Source of the DNA: Pseudomonadota bacterium
Lineage (GTDB): Bacteria > Pseudomonadota > Gammaproteobacteria > Burkholderiales > SHXO01
Direction of reading: 5' to 3'
DNA length: 27,495 bases
NCBI GenBank assembly: GCA_023430065.1
Contig: JAEZCG010000149.1
Span: 1-27,495, forward strand
This document shows positions 7,932 to 17,394 of the stretch, one piece after another. How positions within the stretch are numbered: position 1 is the first letter of the stretch; the number at the start of each line of letters is the position of its first letter. The notes below the pieces were generated by a model, which was not told the origin of the DNA, searched no databases, and saw nothing but the letters and a program-made list of their open reading frames with translations. The translations under genes were made by a program, and so were the position numbers.

Positions 7932-8816
7932 ATGTCACCGTGCATGCGCCTGTCATTGCCACTCGCCGCCGCTCTGCCGTGCCCAAGACAGACCGCCGAC
8001 GGCTGGTCCGCGGCCCTCGACCTGCGCTACGAGTGCCGCGAGCGGCGCACCGTCCTCGCCGCGCGCTCGCACCACGGGCCGCTGCGCGTGCAGCGCCCGT
8101 TCTACCAGGAAGGGGAAAGCGTCTGCCAGAGCATCGTCATCCACCCGCCCGGCGGGATCGTCGCCGGTGACCGCCTGGCCATCGCCGCGACCGCTGCGCG
8201 CGGTGCGCACGCCCTGTTGACCACACCCGGTGCAAGCAAGTGGTATCGCTCCACCGGCCCAGAGGCCAGCCAGGGGGTGAAGCTCTGCGTCGAGCCTGAA
8301 GCAGTCCTGGAGTGGATGCCGCTGGAATCCATCGTGTTCGACGGCGCCCGCGTCGACCAGCGCCTGCGCGTGGATCTCGCCCAGGGTGCACGCTACGTAG
8401 GCTGGGAGATCACCTGCTTCGGCCGCACCGCGTCGGGCGAGCGCTTTGCGCACGGGCGGCTGCGCCAGCGAACCGAGGTCTATCAAGGCGCACGGCCCAT
8501 CTTCGTCGAGTATGCCGACATCGAAGGCGGCAGCCGGGTGCTGGCGTCGAAGGCGGGACTGGCCGGGTACACCGTCAACGCGCTGATGCTTGCTGCCGGC
8601 TTCGATGCCTCGCGGGCGCTGATTGCGTCGCTGCGAGCCGTGCCGGCAGGAAAGGGCGACCTCGCCGGCATCACCACGCTGCCGCAGGTGACCATCGCAC
8701 GTTACCTGGGCCACTCCGCGCACGCCGCGCGCGACTGGTGCACGAACCTGTGGCGCGTGCTGCGTCCCGCCATGCTGCAGCGCGAGGCTCTGCCCCCGCG
8801 CATCTGGGCTTGTTGA
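7932..8816 (+). CDS. ureD: Urease accessory protein UreD (UreH)
   Basis: 294 residues. UreD joins UreF and UreG on the urease apoprotein and takes part in nickel delivery and lysine carbamylation. Family features: RRTVLAARSHHGPLRVQRPFY near the N end, IVIHPPGGIVAGDRLAIAAT, TTPGASKWYRS, LEWMPLESIVFDGA and the C-terminal LWRVLRPAMLQREALPPRIW. A second Met four codons in is an alternative start; neither has a clear ribosome site. It is the first gene of cluster 1 and the only ureD in the window, so the second urease must use this one or a copy beyond the right edge. Confidence 0.95.
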   Translation: MSPCMRLSLPLAAALPCPRQTADGWSAALDLRYECRERRTVLAARSHHGPLRVQRPFYQEGESVCQSIVIHPPGGIVAGDRLAIAATAARGAHALLTTPGASKWYRSTGPEASQGVKLCVEPEAVLEWMPLESIVFDGARVDQRLRVDLAQGARYVGWEITCFGRTASGERFAHGRLRQRTEVYQGARPIFVEYADIEGGSRVLASKAGLAGYTVNALMLAAGFDASRALIASLRAVPAGKGDLAGITTLPQVTIARYLGHSAHAARDWCTNLWRVLRPAMLQREALPPRIWAC

Positions 8817-8854
8817 AGCACGCGCAAGTCGAGCAATTGTAGAGAGCCAAGACG

Positions 8855-9157
8855 ATGGAGCTGACACCCCGAGAGAAGGACAAACTGCTGATCTTCACCG
8901 CGGCACTGCTGGCCGAGCGGCGCAAAGCCCGCGGCCTCAAGCTCAACTACCCGGAGGCGATCGCCTACATCACCGCCGCCATCATGGAAGGCGCGCGCGA
9001 CGGCCGCTCGGTATCGGACCTGATGGGCTACGGCGCGACGCTGCTCAAGCGCGACGAGGTGATGGAGGGCGTGCCGGAGATGATCCCGGAAATCCAGGTC
9101 GAGGCGACGTTCCCCGACGGGACGAAGCTGGTGACGGTGCATCACCCGATCGTTTGA
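8855..9157 (+). CDS. ureA: Urease gamma subunit
   Basis: 100 residues, exactly the family norm ([20 protein letters not shown] ... [18 protein letters not shown]). It is the smallest structural subunit of the (alpha-beta-gamma)3 urease, forming the outer contacts of the trimer. It lies 38 bases after ureD and is separated from ureB by an unusually long 106-base gap filled by a palindromic element. Confidence 0.97.
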   Translation: MELTPREKDKLLIFTAALLAERRKARGLKLNYPEAIAYITAAIMEGARDGRSVSDLMGYGATLLKRDEVMEGVPEMIPEIQVEATFPDGTKLVTVHHPIV

Positions 9158-9168
9158 ACAAGGCATTG

Positions 9169-9237
9169 ACCACGAAGGTCACGCACGAAGGCAAATCGAA
9201 CGAGGTGTTCTTCGTGTTCCTTCGTGACCTTCGTGGT
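9169..9237. repeat. Large imperfect inverted repeat between ureA and ureB
   Basis: The left arm ACCACGAAGGTCACG (9169-9183) pairs perfectly with CGTGACCTTCGTGGT (9223-9237). Further in, CACGAAG (9184-9190) pairs with CTTCGTG (9210-9216), leaving a six-base bulge and an 18-20 base loop: 22 pairs in all. It has no U-run, so it is not a standard terminator. The style (accacgaaggtcacgaagg) resembles dispersed intergenic palindromes of betaproteobacterial genomes; copy number cannot be tested here. Confidence 0.8.
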
Positions 9238-9263
9238 AATCAGAACTGAATCAGGGAAAAGCC

Positions 9264-9568
9264 ATGATCCCAGGTGAAATGAAAACGCAGCCCGGCGAGA
9301 TCGAACTCAATGCCGGGCGCAGGACGGTCAGCGTGACGGTGGCCAACACGGGCGATCGGCCGATCCAGGTCGGATCGCACTACCACTTCTTCGAGACGAA
9401 CGCGGCGCTCGAGTTCGAGCGGCAGCAGGCCTACGGCTTCCGCCTCAACATCCCGGCCGGCACCGCGGTGCGCTTCGAGCCCGGACAGGAACGCACGGTC
9501 GAGCTGGTGGAACTGGCCGGCGATCGCGTCGTGTACGGCTTTCTCGGCAAGGTGATGGGGAAACTCTG

Positions 9569-9569
<1 letters not shown>
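9264..9569 (+). CDS. ureB: Urease beta subunit
   Basis: 101 residues, normal length, starting [19 protein letters not shown]. The core [20 protein letters not shown] and [20 protein letters not shown] are near-invariant in urease beta chains. It forms the jelly-roll-like subunit packing between alpha chains. The stop overlaps the ureC start (TGATG), implying translational coupling with ureC, whereas the ureA side is separated by a hairpin-forming gap. Confidence 0.97.
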
Positions 9570-11275
<1,706 letters not shown>

Positions 11276-11392
11276 ACTCGACCTCCCACGGGTGTCACTC
11301 CGAGCGGGGCGCAGCGAAGCGAGGAATCCTCGCTTTCTTCCTTGCAGCGCGAGGGAGTCACCCAAGCACGACGAACGTTTCTCCCCGCAAGC

Positions 11393-11444
11393 GGAGAGGG
11401 CTGTCCGAACGCGACAGACTCCCTCTCCCCGTCGGTGGAGAGGG
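11393..11444. repeat. Alternative hairpins between ureC and ureF
   Basis: GGAGAGGG occurs at 11393-11400 and again at 11437-11444, with its complement CCCTCTCC between them at 11421-11428. The first pairing is extended by CTGTC/GACAG (11401-11405 with 11413-11417), giving about 13 pairs with a three-base bulge; the second is an 8-bp stem. The two are mutually exclusive. Just upstream (about 11292-11328) is TGTCACTCCGAGCG...GCGAGGAATCC, in the style of dispersed repeats. No U-run follows. It is either a repeat cluster or an attenuator-like switch. Confidence 0.6.
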
Positions 11445-11475
11445 CCGGGGTGAGGGGGCAGGGCAGAACACAACC

Positions 11476-12207
11476 ATGACCGCTGAAGTCATACAACTCC
11501 CATCCGACGGAGATCCCCCGCGACCCGCCGACACCCTCTCTCTCGTTCGCCTCCTCCGCCTCGCCAGTCCCGCATTCCCGGTCGGCGCCTTCGCCTACTC
11601 CCAGGGCCTGGAAACTGCCATCGCCGAAGGCTGGGTCCACGACGAAGTCTCCATCGGCGACTGGATCTGCGACGTCCTCGAATTCAACCTCGCCCGCTTC
11701 GAGGCGCCGGTGCTGCATCGCTCGATGCTCGCGTGGTCGGCCAACGACGTGGAGGAAGTGCGGCGATTGAACGACTGGTTTCTGGCCGCGCGCGAGACGG
11801 CCGAGTTTCGTGCCGAAACTGCGCAGATGGGCATTGCGCTGCGGCAGTTGTTCGAGGCGACGGAGGAGTCCAGGGTGCAGGAGGTGGCCGCGGTGAGGGC
11901 TATAGAACCCATCGCGTTCCCTACGGCGTTTGCGTTTGCGGCGGCCCGGTGGCAACTCATGCCGGCCGATGTGCTAGCAGCATATCTGTTCGCATGGGCC
12001 GAAAATCAGGTCAACGCAGCGATGAAGGGGATGCGGCTGGGGCACGTGGGGGCGCAGCGAATACTTGCGCGGGTGAGCGCATGCTTGCCGCAATTGGTTC
12101 AGCCGGCATTGCGCTGTGACCTCGAGCAGATCAACAACTTCACCCCGGTGCTTGCAATCGCAGGTTGCTTGCACGAGTCGCAGGATTCGAGGGTGTTTCG
12201 ATCTTAA
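11476..12207 (+). CDS. ureF: Urease accessory protein UreF (cluster 1)
   Basis: 243 residues from MTAEVIQLPS; the open frame is far longer upstream but that part is antisense or out of frame to ureC. The UreF signature SPAFPVGAFAYSQGLETA is at residues 31-48, and the C end HESQDSRVFRS is the typical UreF tail thought to contact UreD/UreG. UreF acts as a scaffold and fidelity factor for UreG GTPase during nickel insertion. It is the last gene of cluster 1: ureE, expected before it, and ureG, expected after it, are missing from this place. Confidence 0.95.
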   Translation: MTAEVIQLPSDGDPPRPADTLSLVRLLRLASPAFPVGAFAYSQGLETAIAEGWVHDEVSIGDWICDVLEFNLARFEAPVLHRSMLAWSANDVEEVRRLNDWFLAARETAEFRAETAQMGIALRQLFEATEESRVQEVAAVRAIEPIAFPTAFAFAAARWQLMPADVLAAYLFAWAENQVNAAMKGMRLGHVGAQRILARVSACLPQLVQPALRCDLEQINNFTPVLAIAGCLHESQDSRVFRS

Positions 12208-12400
12208 GTATCTGAGAATCCGGCACGATCAGCCGCTCCGAGCTGCTCGGACAGTGCAATCTACGGATTCAGCGCAATGCGTTCCTTCGCAGTGTATCGT
12301 CCCGCATCCCAATGAGGCGCGGTATTCCATACACTGGAGCTGTCACGCTTGACGGCAGCGTCGCGAAACTCAATTCCACCAAGTCACGGACGCAGACAGA

Positions 12401-14179
12401 ATGAGTAAGAACGATACACCCGCTGGCATCTCCCGCCGCCAGTTCCTCACCGCGACCGCCGGCGTCGCTGCCGCCTCCCTCTCCGGCCTGAAGCTCGCCA
12501 GTGCGGCCGACTCGTCCGCTCCATCCTCTGCAACCTCCGCCTCCGGATGGAAGCGCAAGCACAACATTCTGTTCGTGTTTACCGACCAGGAGCGCTACAT
12601 TCCGCAGTGGCCGGAACACATGTCGCTGCCCGGGCACGAACGCGTGCTGCGCACCGGCGTCACCTTCCGGAACCACTACTGCCCGGCGGTGATGTGCACC
12701 AGTTCGCGGGCGGTGATGCTGACCGGGTTGCAGACGCCGGACAACGGCATGTTCGAGAACGCGGACATGGCCTACGTGCCGCCGCTGTCGACGCAGACGC
12801 CGACCATCGGACACATGCTCCGCAAGGCGGGCTACTACACCGCCTACAAGGGCAAGTGGCACCTCAACCCGGAGTTCGACCGCGAGCAGATGGATCATCT
12901 GTTCACCAAGGAGATGGACGCCTACGGCTTCTCCGACTACCTGTGGCCGGGCGACGTCGTGGGCCACACCCTGGGCGGGCACGTCTACGACAACATGATC
13001 GGCGGCAGCGCGGTGTCCTGGCTGCGCAGGAACGGCCGCACATTGAGCGATGAAGGCAAGCCGTGGGCGCTGTTCGTAAGCCTGGTGAACCCGCACGACA
13101 TCATGTACTTCAACACCGATGCGCCGGCAGAGCAGGTGCAGGACAACGGCCGGCTCTTGATGCACGCGGCGCGTGCGCCGGAGCACGCGATGTATCGCCG
13201 GACCTGGGATCAGCCGCTGGCCGCGAACTTGACGCAGCCGATGGACGAGCCCGGACGGCCGAAAGCGCACGGCGAGTTCCTGCGCTCGTGGGGCTATACG
13301 CTCGGCAACATTCCGCCCGAGGCGGAGCGGTGGAACCGGTTCACCGACTACTACTTCAACTGCATCCGCTCGGTGGATCAGCAGATCCACGCCATGCTCA
13401 CCGAACTGGATGCGCTCGGTCTGACCGAGGACACCATCGTCGTGTTCACCTCCGACCACGGCGAGATGGGCGGCGCGCACGGCCTGCGCGGCAAGGGACC
13501 GTTCGCCTACGAGGAAATCACGCACCTGCCGCTGCACGTCGTGCATCCGGACGTGCAGGGCGGTGCGGGGACGAAGGCCCTTACCAGCCACATCGATCTC
13601 GTGCCGTCACTGCTCTCGATGGCGGGGGTGAATGCGACGAAGGCGGCGGAGTTCGCCGGCCGCGAGCTGCCCGGCAAGGATTTCAGTATCGCCGTGGCCG
13701 ATTACCGCACCAGCGATCTCCACACCGTGCGCGACAGCGTGCTCTTCACGTACAGTGGACTGGCGACCAACGACAGCGAATTGATCCGCCTCGTCTCCGA
13801 GGCACGGGCCGCCGGCAAGGATCCTAGAGAGGCCGTCAAGGCTGCCGGCTACCGCCCCGACCTGAAGAAGCGCGGCAGCCTGCGCATGGTGTTCGACGGG
13901 CGCCACAAGTTCACGCGCTACTTTTCCCCACTGGAGCGCAACAGTCCCAAGACGCTGGACCAGTTGTACGCGGCCAACGATGTCGAGCTGTTCGATCTCC
14001 AGTCCGACCCCAAGGAGATGACCAACCTGGGTGCGAGGAAGGGCGAGAACGCAGAGCTGGTCGCCGCGATGAGCGCCAAGCTGGAGGCGGCGATCAAGGC
14101 CGAGATCGGCATCGACGACGGACGGGAGATGCCGGAAGTCGAGGGCATCGACTGGCGCATCGACCGGATCGATTTGTAG
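12401..14179 (+). CDS. Tat-exported sulfatase-like hydrolase
   Basis: 592 residues with a twin-arginine leader (SRRQFLTATAGVAAASLSGL, residues 11-30), so it is exported folded. The sulfatase core starts at KRKHNILFVFTDQ (metal-binding Asp62, Gln63). The modification site is C99-T-S-S-R103 followed by AVMLTG; classical sites are C-x-(P/A)-x-R, so Ser replaces Pro at the third position. Later motifs are present: KGKWH, VVFTSDHGEMGGAHGLRGKG (metal Asp/His) and an arylsulfatase-like C-terminal DVELFDLQSDPKEMTNLG. If Cys99 becomes formylglycine, the enzyme would cleave sulfate or phosphonate esters; substrate unknown. It stands alone between the urease clusters, with a 193-base upstream gap in which I found only a weak TTGACG and a 7-bp inverted repeat (12291-12297 and 12329-12335). 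Confidence 0.88.
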   Translation: MSKNDTPAGISRRQFLTATAGVAAASLSGLKLASAADSSAPSSATSASGWKRKHNILFVFTDQERYIPQWPEHMSLPGHERVLRTGVTFRNHYCPAVMCTSSRAVMLTGLQTPDNGMFENADMAYVPPLSTQTPTIGHMLRKAGYYTAYKGKWHLNPEFDREQMDHLFTKEMDAYGFSDYLWPGDVVGHTLGGHVYDNMIGGSAVSWLRRNGRTLSDEGKPWALFVSLVNPHDIMYFNTDAPAEQVQDNGRLLMHAARAPEHAMYRRTWDQPLAANLTQPMDEPGRPKAHGEFLRSWGYTLGNIPPEAERWNRFTDYYFNCIRSVDQQIHAMLTELDALGLTEDTIVVFTSDHGEMGGAHGLRGKGPFAYEEITHLPLHVVHPDVQGGAGTKALTSHIDLVPSLLSMAGVNATKAAEFAGRELPGKDFSIAVADYRTSDLHTVRDSVLFTYSGLATNDSELIRLVSEARAAGKDPREAVKAAGYRPDLKKRGSLRMVFDGRHKFTRYFSPLERNSPKTLDQLYAANDVELFDLQSDPKEMTNLGARKGENAELVAAMSAKLEAAIKAEIGIDDGREMPEVEGIDWRIDRIDL

Positions 14180-14216
14180 CCGGTTCAGCCGATGCGCCGT
14201 TTTAGACGGTCCTGGA

Positions 14217-15176
14217 TCACTTTCCCGTGCGTTGGAAGCTTTGCGTGATTGAGCGAAAGTGCGGGAGGATGGCCTCGGCGCGATCGCGACCCGCCAGTCC
14301 CTGCATGATGAAATAGCCGCCCGGATCGAGGGCAATCACCTGATACAGACGGATCGGTGTTGCGTTGCGCCGATCTTGCGCATCGGCGAGCAACTCGTAG
14401 GCAGGCAGGCCGTCCACGCTCATGTTGCGGCCGGAAATGATGCGCAGGTCGCGCAGCTGGGCGGTCTGGTGTGCTCGGGTCTCCGAGAAGCGGCGCAGGT
14501 CGCCGGCGGGCGGGTTTCCAAGTGATGGGCCGACGACGTAGAGCGCTTCCCGGGGATCTGCGCTCGGGAGGACGCCGGACTCGTTGAACAGCAGCATGTT
14601 CCCCATGCGGCCGCCCAGCTTGAGGCCCGGGGCAGCGTCCACTCGAAATGCCAGCCCCTCGAACGGATCGCTCGCCCTTTCCGGGCGTGCCCAGGTCGCC
14701 GACAGCACCGCCGCGCGCATGCGGGAGGACAGATCAGCCGCGGCACTCTGCGGGAACGTTCCGACCACGAGCACCGAGGTCGAGTGATCGCCTGTCACCA
14801 GCATCCACTTGCGGTACTGTGCGCCGGCGGCGGACTGGGCCACCTCCAGCAGCTGCCCATCGCGTCCATCCACGTTGACCGCGGTGGACGAGCGCACGTC
14901 CATTCCTTTGGCGGCGAGCGCTTCCCGCGTCATGCCTTTCATCATATCCGCCGCCGGAGCCGCGATCTCGGTGACCACGATCGATGCCTGGGAACGGGCA
15001 TGTTCGAAACCTGGGAAACGATTGGAGGGCGAGAACCCTTCCGGCGGACGGAGTGCGGTCCCGGTGCCAGGCACGCGGACGGGATCCCCTGCACCTGCGT
15101 GCGTGGTGAGTACGAGTGCCAGCGACAGGCCGACAGCCCAGCGCCCCATGATGCTTGCGAACCTCGATACGTGCAT
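14217..15176 (-). CDS. Secreted protein of unknown function
   Basis: 319 residues from the second of two close ATGs; AAGGGG is seven bases before it, while the other Met, two codons earlier, would be too near that site. The N end (SRFASIMGRWAVGLSLALVL, cut after HAGA) is a signal peptide. The mature part has two similar halves in style, each holding a stretch such as VVTEIAAPAADMMKGMTREA or YQVIALDPGGYFIMQGLAGR that looks like alternating beta and helix, and it ends FRSITQSFQRTGK. It converges on the sulfatase gene with a 37-base gap. I do not recognise the family; a periplasmic location is inferred. Confidence 0.75.
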   Translation of the reverse strand: MHVSRFASIMGRWAVGLSLALVLTTHAGAGDPVRVPGTGTALRPPEGFSPSNRFPGFEHARSQASIVVTEIAAPAADMMKGMTREALAAKGMDVRSSTAVNVDGRDGQLLEVAQSAAGAQYRKWMLVTGDHSTSVLVVGTFPQSAAADLSSRMRAAVLSATWARPERASDPFEGLAFRVDAAPGLKLGGRMGNMLLFNESGVLPSADPREALYVVGPSLGNPPAGDLRRFSETRAHQTAQLRDLRIISGRNMSVDGLPAYELLADAQDRRNATPIRLYQVIALDPGGYFIMQGLAGRDRAEAILPHFRSITQSFQRTGK

Positions 15177-15278
15177 GCGCATTCCCCTTGATTTGCCGGC
15201 CGCGAGTTTGCCATACAAATCGCTCATTCCGGCGCTCATGCGCGTGCTTTTCTCGCGAGTCGCCTCCCACAAGGCGTG

Positions 15279-15935
15279 CTAGGTCACACCGCCAGTCTTC
15301 CGCGGCATCGCCTCCATTCCCAGGATCTCGTTGGCGTTGATCACCGCATCGGCGATTTCCTCGGTGGTCACCCGCTTGGCCATCGCCTGATCGCGGATGA
15401 CCTTGTAGGCGGCCTCCTCCGATAGTCCACGCGTGCTCATCAGGATCTGCTTGGCCTTGGCGATCTTGCGCAGCCCGTTGAGGCGCTGCTCGAGCTTGCC
15501 GATGTATTTCTCCTGCGCGCAGCGCTCCTCTGCCAGGTTCCGCGCCAGCACCACCGAGGTGAGCAGCCCGAACGATTTCACCGGCGAAGCGACCACCGCC
15601 GTCGCCTTGAGCCGCAGCACCGCCTCGATGATGGTCGGATTCTCGTAGTTGACCACGGCGATGATGGGCGGCAGGTCCTCGCGCTTGAGCCAGGGCAGAT
15701 CCATCGACATGACTTCCGGGCGCATCGCGAAGAATACGATGTCCACTTCGTCAGGCAGCTGTTCGCGCGGCGGCCAGGTCGCACGTAGCTGGCAGCCGAT
15801 GCGCTGCAGCTGCGCGCTCAGTTCCTGCCCGTCCTGGTCGTCCGGGTGGATCAGCAACACGCGCAGCGAGCGCAGCTCGCGCAGCATGTGCGGCGTGCCG
15901 CTGCCGTGACGGCGCCGGGTCGACGGCGTGCTCAT
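15279..15935 (-). CDS. amiR: AmiR-type ANTAR-domain transcription antiterminator
   Basis: 218 residues; the ATG overlaps the amiC stop in an ATGA, so the two are translationally coupled. The N-terminal part (LRSLRVLLIHPDDQDGQEL, then RIGCQLRATWPPREQLPDEV) resembles P. aeruginosa AmiR, a pseudo-receiver in which the phospho-acceptor Asp is not conserved (VDIVFFAMRP). A coiled coil (EEKYIGKLEQ-type region) leads into the C-terminal ANTAR helices (KAKQILMSTRGLSEEAAYKV, then EEIADAVINANEIL). AmiR binds nascent leader RNA to prevent termination and is held inactive by AmiC until an amide appears. A matching leader with hexaloop hairpin and terminator lies at 17395-17556, ahead of the divergent operon. 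Confidence 0.93.
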   Translation of the reverse strand: MSTPSTRRRHGSGTPHMLRELRSLRVLLIHPDDQDGQELSAQLQRIGCQLRATWPPREQLPDEVDIVFFAMRPEVMSMDLPWLKREDLPPIIAVVNYENPTIIEAVLRLKATAVVASPVKSFGLLTSVVLARNLAEERCAQEKYIGKLEQRLNGLRKIAKAKQILMSTRGLSEEAAYKVIRDQAMAKRVTTEEIADAVINANEILGMEAMPRKTGGVT

Positions 15936-17086
15936 TGGGGCTGCAGCCTCACGGTGGCCGACCAATCCTTCAGGCTGTGCTCGACGAGGTAGGGATCGGG
16001 CCGCACCCAGCTCGTCGCCTCTTCCAGGATGTCGAACTGCCCCTGCGCATTCACGCGCCCGATGCGCGGCCGCAGATAGGTGTGGTGATTGTCCTCGTCC
16101 ACGCGCACCGTTCCCTGGGGGGCCGCAAACTCGGAGCCAGGCAGCACGCGCAGCAGCTCGCGCGCGTTGTCCGTCTCGGTGTGGCGCAGGGCGTTGGCCA
16201 GCAGGTGCGTCTGGAAGTACGCCGCCTCCCAGCACATGTTGGTGACCACGTCCGGACCGAAGCGCTGCTTGCACTTGGCCACGCAGGCGGCGTTCACCTC
16301 GTTGGCCAGCGACTGGAAATAGACTGCCGAGGTGATGTGGCCCTCGGCAATGTCGGCCCCCATCTGCTGCACCTCGGCCTCGCAGGTGGTCAGGCTGGCG
16401 ATGGGCGTGCGCGCCGGATCCAGTCCGGCCCTTGCGAAGGACTGGTGGAGCAGCGCGGTGCCGTCGCCCACCACGGTCGAGAACACGAAGTCGGGCGAGG
16501 ACTGTTTGATGCGCTTGACGATCGCGGCATAGTCCTCGGGGCCCGCGTCGAGTGGCAGGTAGTACTCGCCGACCCTCTCGCCTCCGTGCTCGGCGATCAG
16601 GTCGCTCATGATCCTATTGGACTCGTACGGATAGAGATAGTCCGAGCCGACGAGGAAGACGCGCGAGCCGAAGCGACGCATCATGAACTCGGCCAGCGGC
16701 ACGCTGTTCTGGTTCGGCGCAGCACCGGTGTAGATCGCATTGCGAGAGTACTCGAAGCCCTCGTACAGTGTCGGATACATGAGGAGCGCGTGCCACTTTT
16801 CGACAATCGGGATGACGGCCTTGCGTGTGCTCGACATGTAGCAGCCAAGGATGATACGCACGCCATCCTCGAGGATGAGGCGTTCGGCGAGCTGCGCGAA
16901 GCGCGCTGGATCGGAGGCGGGATCGCGGCAGACGAATTCGATGGGCCGGCCATGGATGCCGCCCTGTTCGTTGATTTCCTGCACAGCGAGGAGGGTTCCC
17001 ATCCGTTCGGAGCGCTCGATGACGGAGGTCACGCCTGTCTCGGAAAACAGGACGCCGATGCGAATGGGTTCAGCAGTAGTGTTCAT
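15932..17086 (-). CDS. amiC: AmiC-type cytosolic amide sensor, negative regulator of AmiR
   Basis: 384 residues starting MNTTAEPIRIGVLFSETGVT, the same length and start as P. aeruginosa AmiC and without a signal peptide; the longer frame upstream is not used. It has the periplasmic-binding-protein fold but works in the cytosol. Regions lining the acetamide site of AmiC are recognisable: LFSETGV, GCYMSSTRKAV, LMYPTLYEGFEYS, GAAPNQNS, VGSDYLYPYESN, FSTVVGDGTALLHQ. It sequesters AmiR in the absence of amide. It lies head-to-head with the urtA-like gene, itself a member of the same binding-protein superfamily but with a Tat leader. Confidence 0.93.
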   Translation of the reverse strand: MNTTAEPIRIGVLFSETGVTSVIERSERMGTLLAVQEINEQGGIHGRPIEFVCRDPASDPARFAQLAERLILEDGVRIILGCYMSSTRKAVIPIVEKWHALLMYPTLYEGFEYSRNAIYTGAAPNQNSVPLAEFMMRRFGSRVFLVGSDYLYPYESNRIMSDLIAEHGGERVGEYYLPLDAGPEDYAAIVKRIKQSSPDFVFSTVVGDGTALLHQSFARAGLDPARTPIASLTTCEAEVQQMGADIAEGHITSAVYFQSLANEVNAACVAKCKQRFGPDVVTNMCWEAAYFQTHLLANALRHTETDNARELLRVLPGSEFAAPQGTVRVDEDNHHTYLRPRIGRVNAQGQFDILEEATSWVRPDPYLVEHSLKDWSATVRLQPQ

Positions 17087-17215
17087 TCGTTGTGCTCTTG
17101 CCTCGGTGCGTTTGCGTGTATCGCGGTTTCTAAACTCTACATGCAGCGAACATTCGTTGGCCAGTGCTCGTACATCGTCCGCTTCCCCGATGAAACGCAT
17201 GCTCGTCGTGAGTCC

Positions 17216-17232
17216 TGCCCTGCGCGGGTGCA
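17216..17232 (+). promoter_or_regulatory. NtrC-like site 1
   Basis: TGCCCT-GCGCG-GGTGCA matches TGCACC-N5-GGTGCA at 10 of 12 positions. Its centre is 31 bases from that of site 2, close to the ~32-base spacing of paired NtrC sites at glnA. Confidence 0.6.
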
Positions 17233-17246
17233 TCGAACGCGCTCAC

Positions 17247-17263
17247 TGCACCGAGTCGGTGCG
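17247..17263 (+). promoter_or_regulatory. NtrC-like site 2
   Basis: TGCACC-GAGTC-GGTGCG matches the consensus at 11 of 12 positions. It is centred about 140 bases before the predicted sigma54 transcript start, the usual enhancer range. Being between divergent units, it could also affect amiC-amiR. Confidence 0.7.
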
Positions 17264-17314
17264 CATAAGATCGCTTTGCCTGACGAGGCGAGGCCCGTGA
17301 AGCGGACGAAGTGA

Positions 17315-17326
17315 TCGGAATTCCGA
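17315..17326. promoter_or_regulatory. 12-bp perfect palindrome
   Basis: TCGGAATTCCGA lies between the NtrC-like sites and the sigma54-like promoter. It could bind another regulator or be chance; nothing else supports it. Confidence 0.25.
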
Positions 17327-17368
17327 CGCCGCATGAAGCACTTGGCGTTGCGAAGCACGTTGGCCGAT

Positions 17369-17384
17369 GGGCCAGCCTGATGCA
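17369..17384 (+). promoter_or_regulatory. Sigma54-like -24/-12 promoter
   Basis: GGGCCA-GCCTG-ATGCA holds the invariant GG (17370-17371) and GC (17382-17383) separated by exactly ten bases, with the flanking C after GG and TGCA at -12 also conserved; other positions deviate from TGGCAC-N5-TTGCA. Transcription would start near 17395, leaving a leader of about 210 bases. The paired NtrC-like sites upstream make it more believable than the match alone. Confidence 0.55.
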
Positions 17385-17394
17385 GGCCCCCAAT

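Noticed and set aside
8817..8854. Frameshift or lost gene between ureD and ureA
   Set aside because: The gap is only 38 bases and both neighbours have normal family lengths and ends.
12269..13591. 440-codon minus-strand frame opposite the sulfatase
   Set aside because: Low-complexity shadow sequence; the plus-strand gene has a Tat leader and sulfatase motifs.
14197..14209. Small hairpin CCGT-TTTAG-ACGG between the sulfatase and the convergent gene
   Set aside because: A four-base stem without a T-run is too weak to call a terminator.
17342..17356. Another sigma54-like match, TTGGCGTTGCGAAGCA
   Set aside because: Only nine bases separate GG from GC; the ten-base match at 17369-17384 fits the strict spacing.
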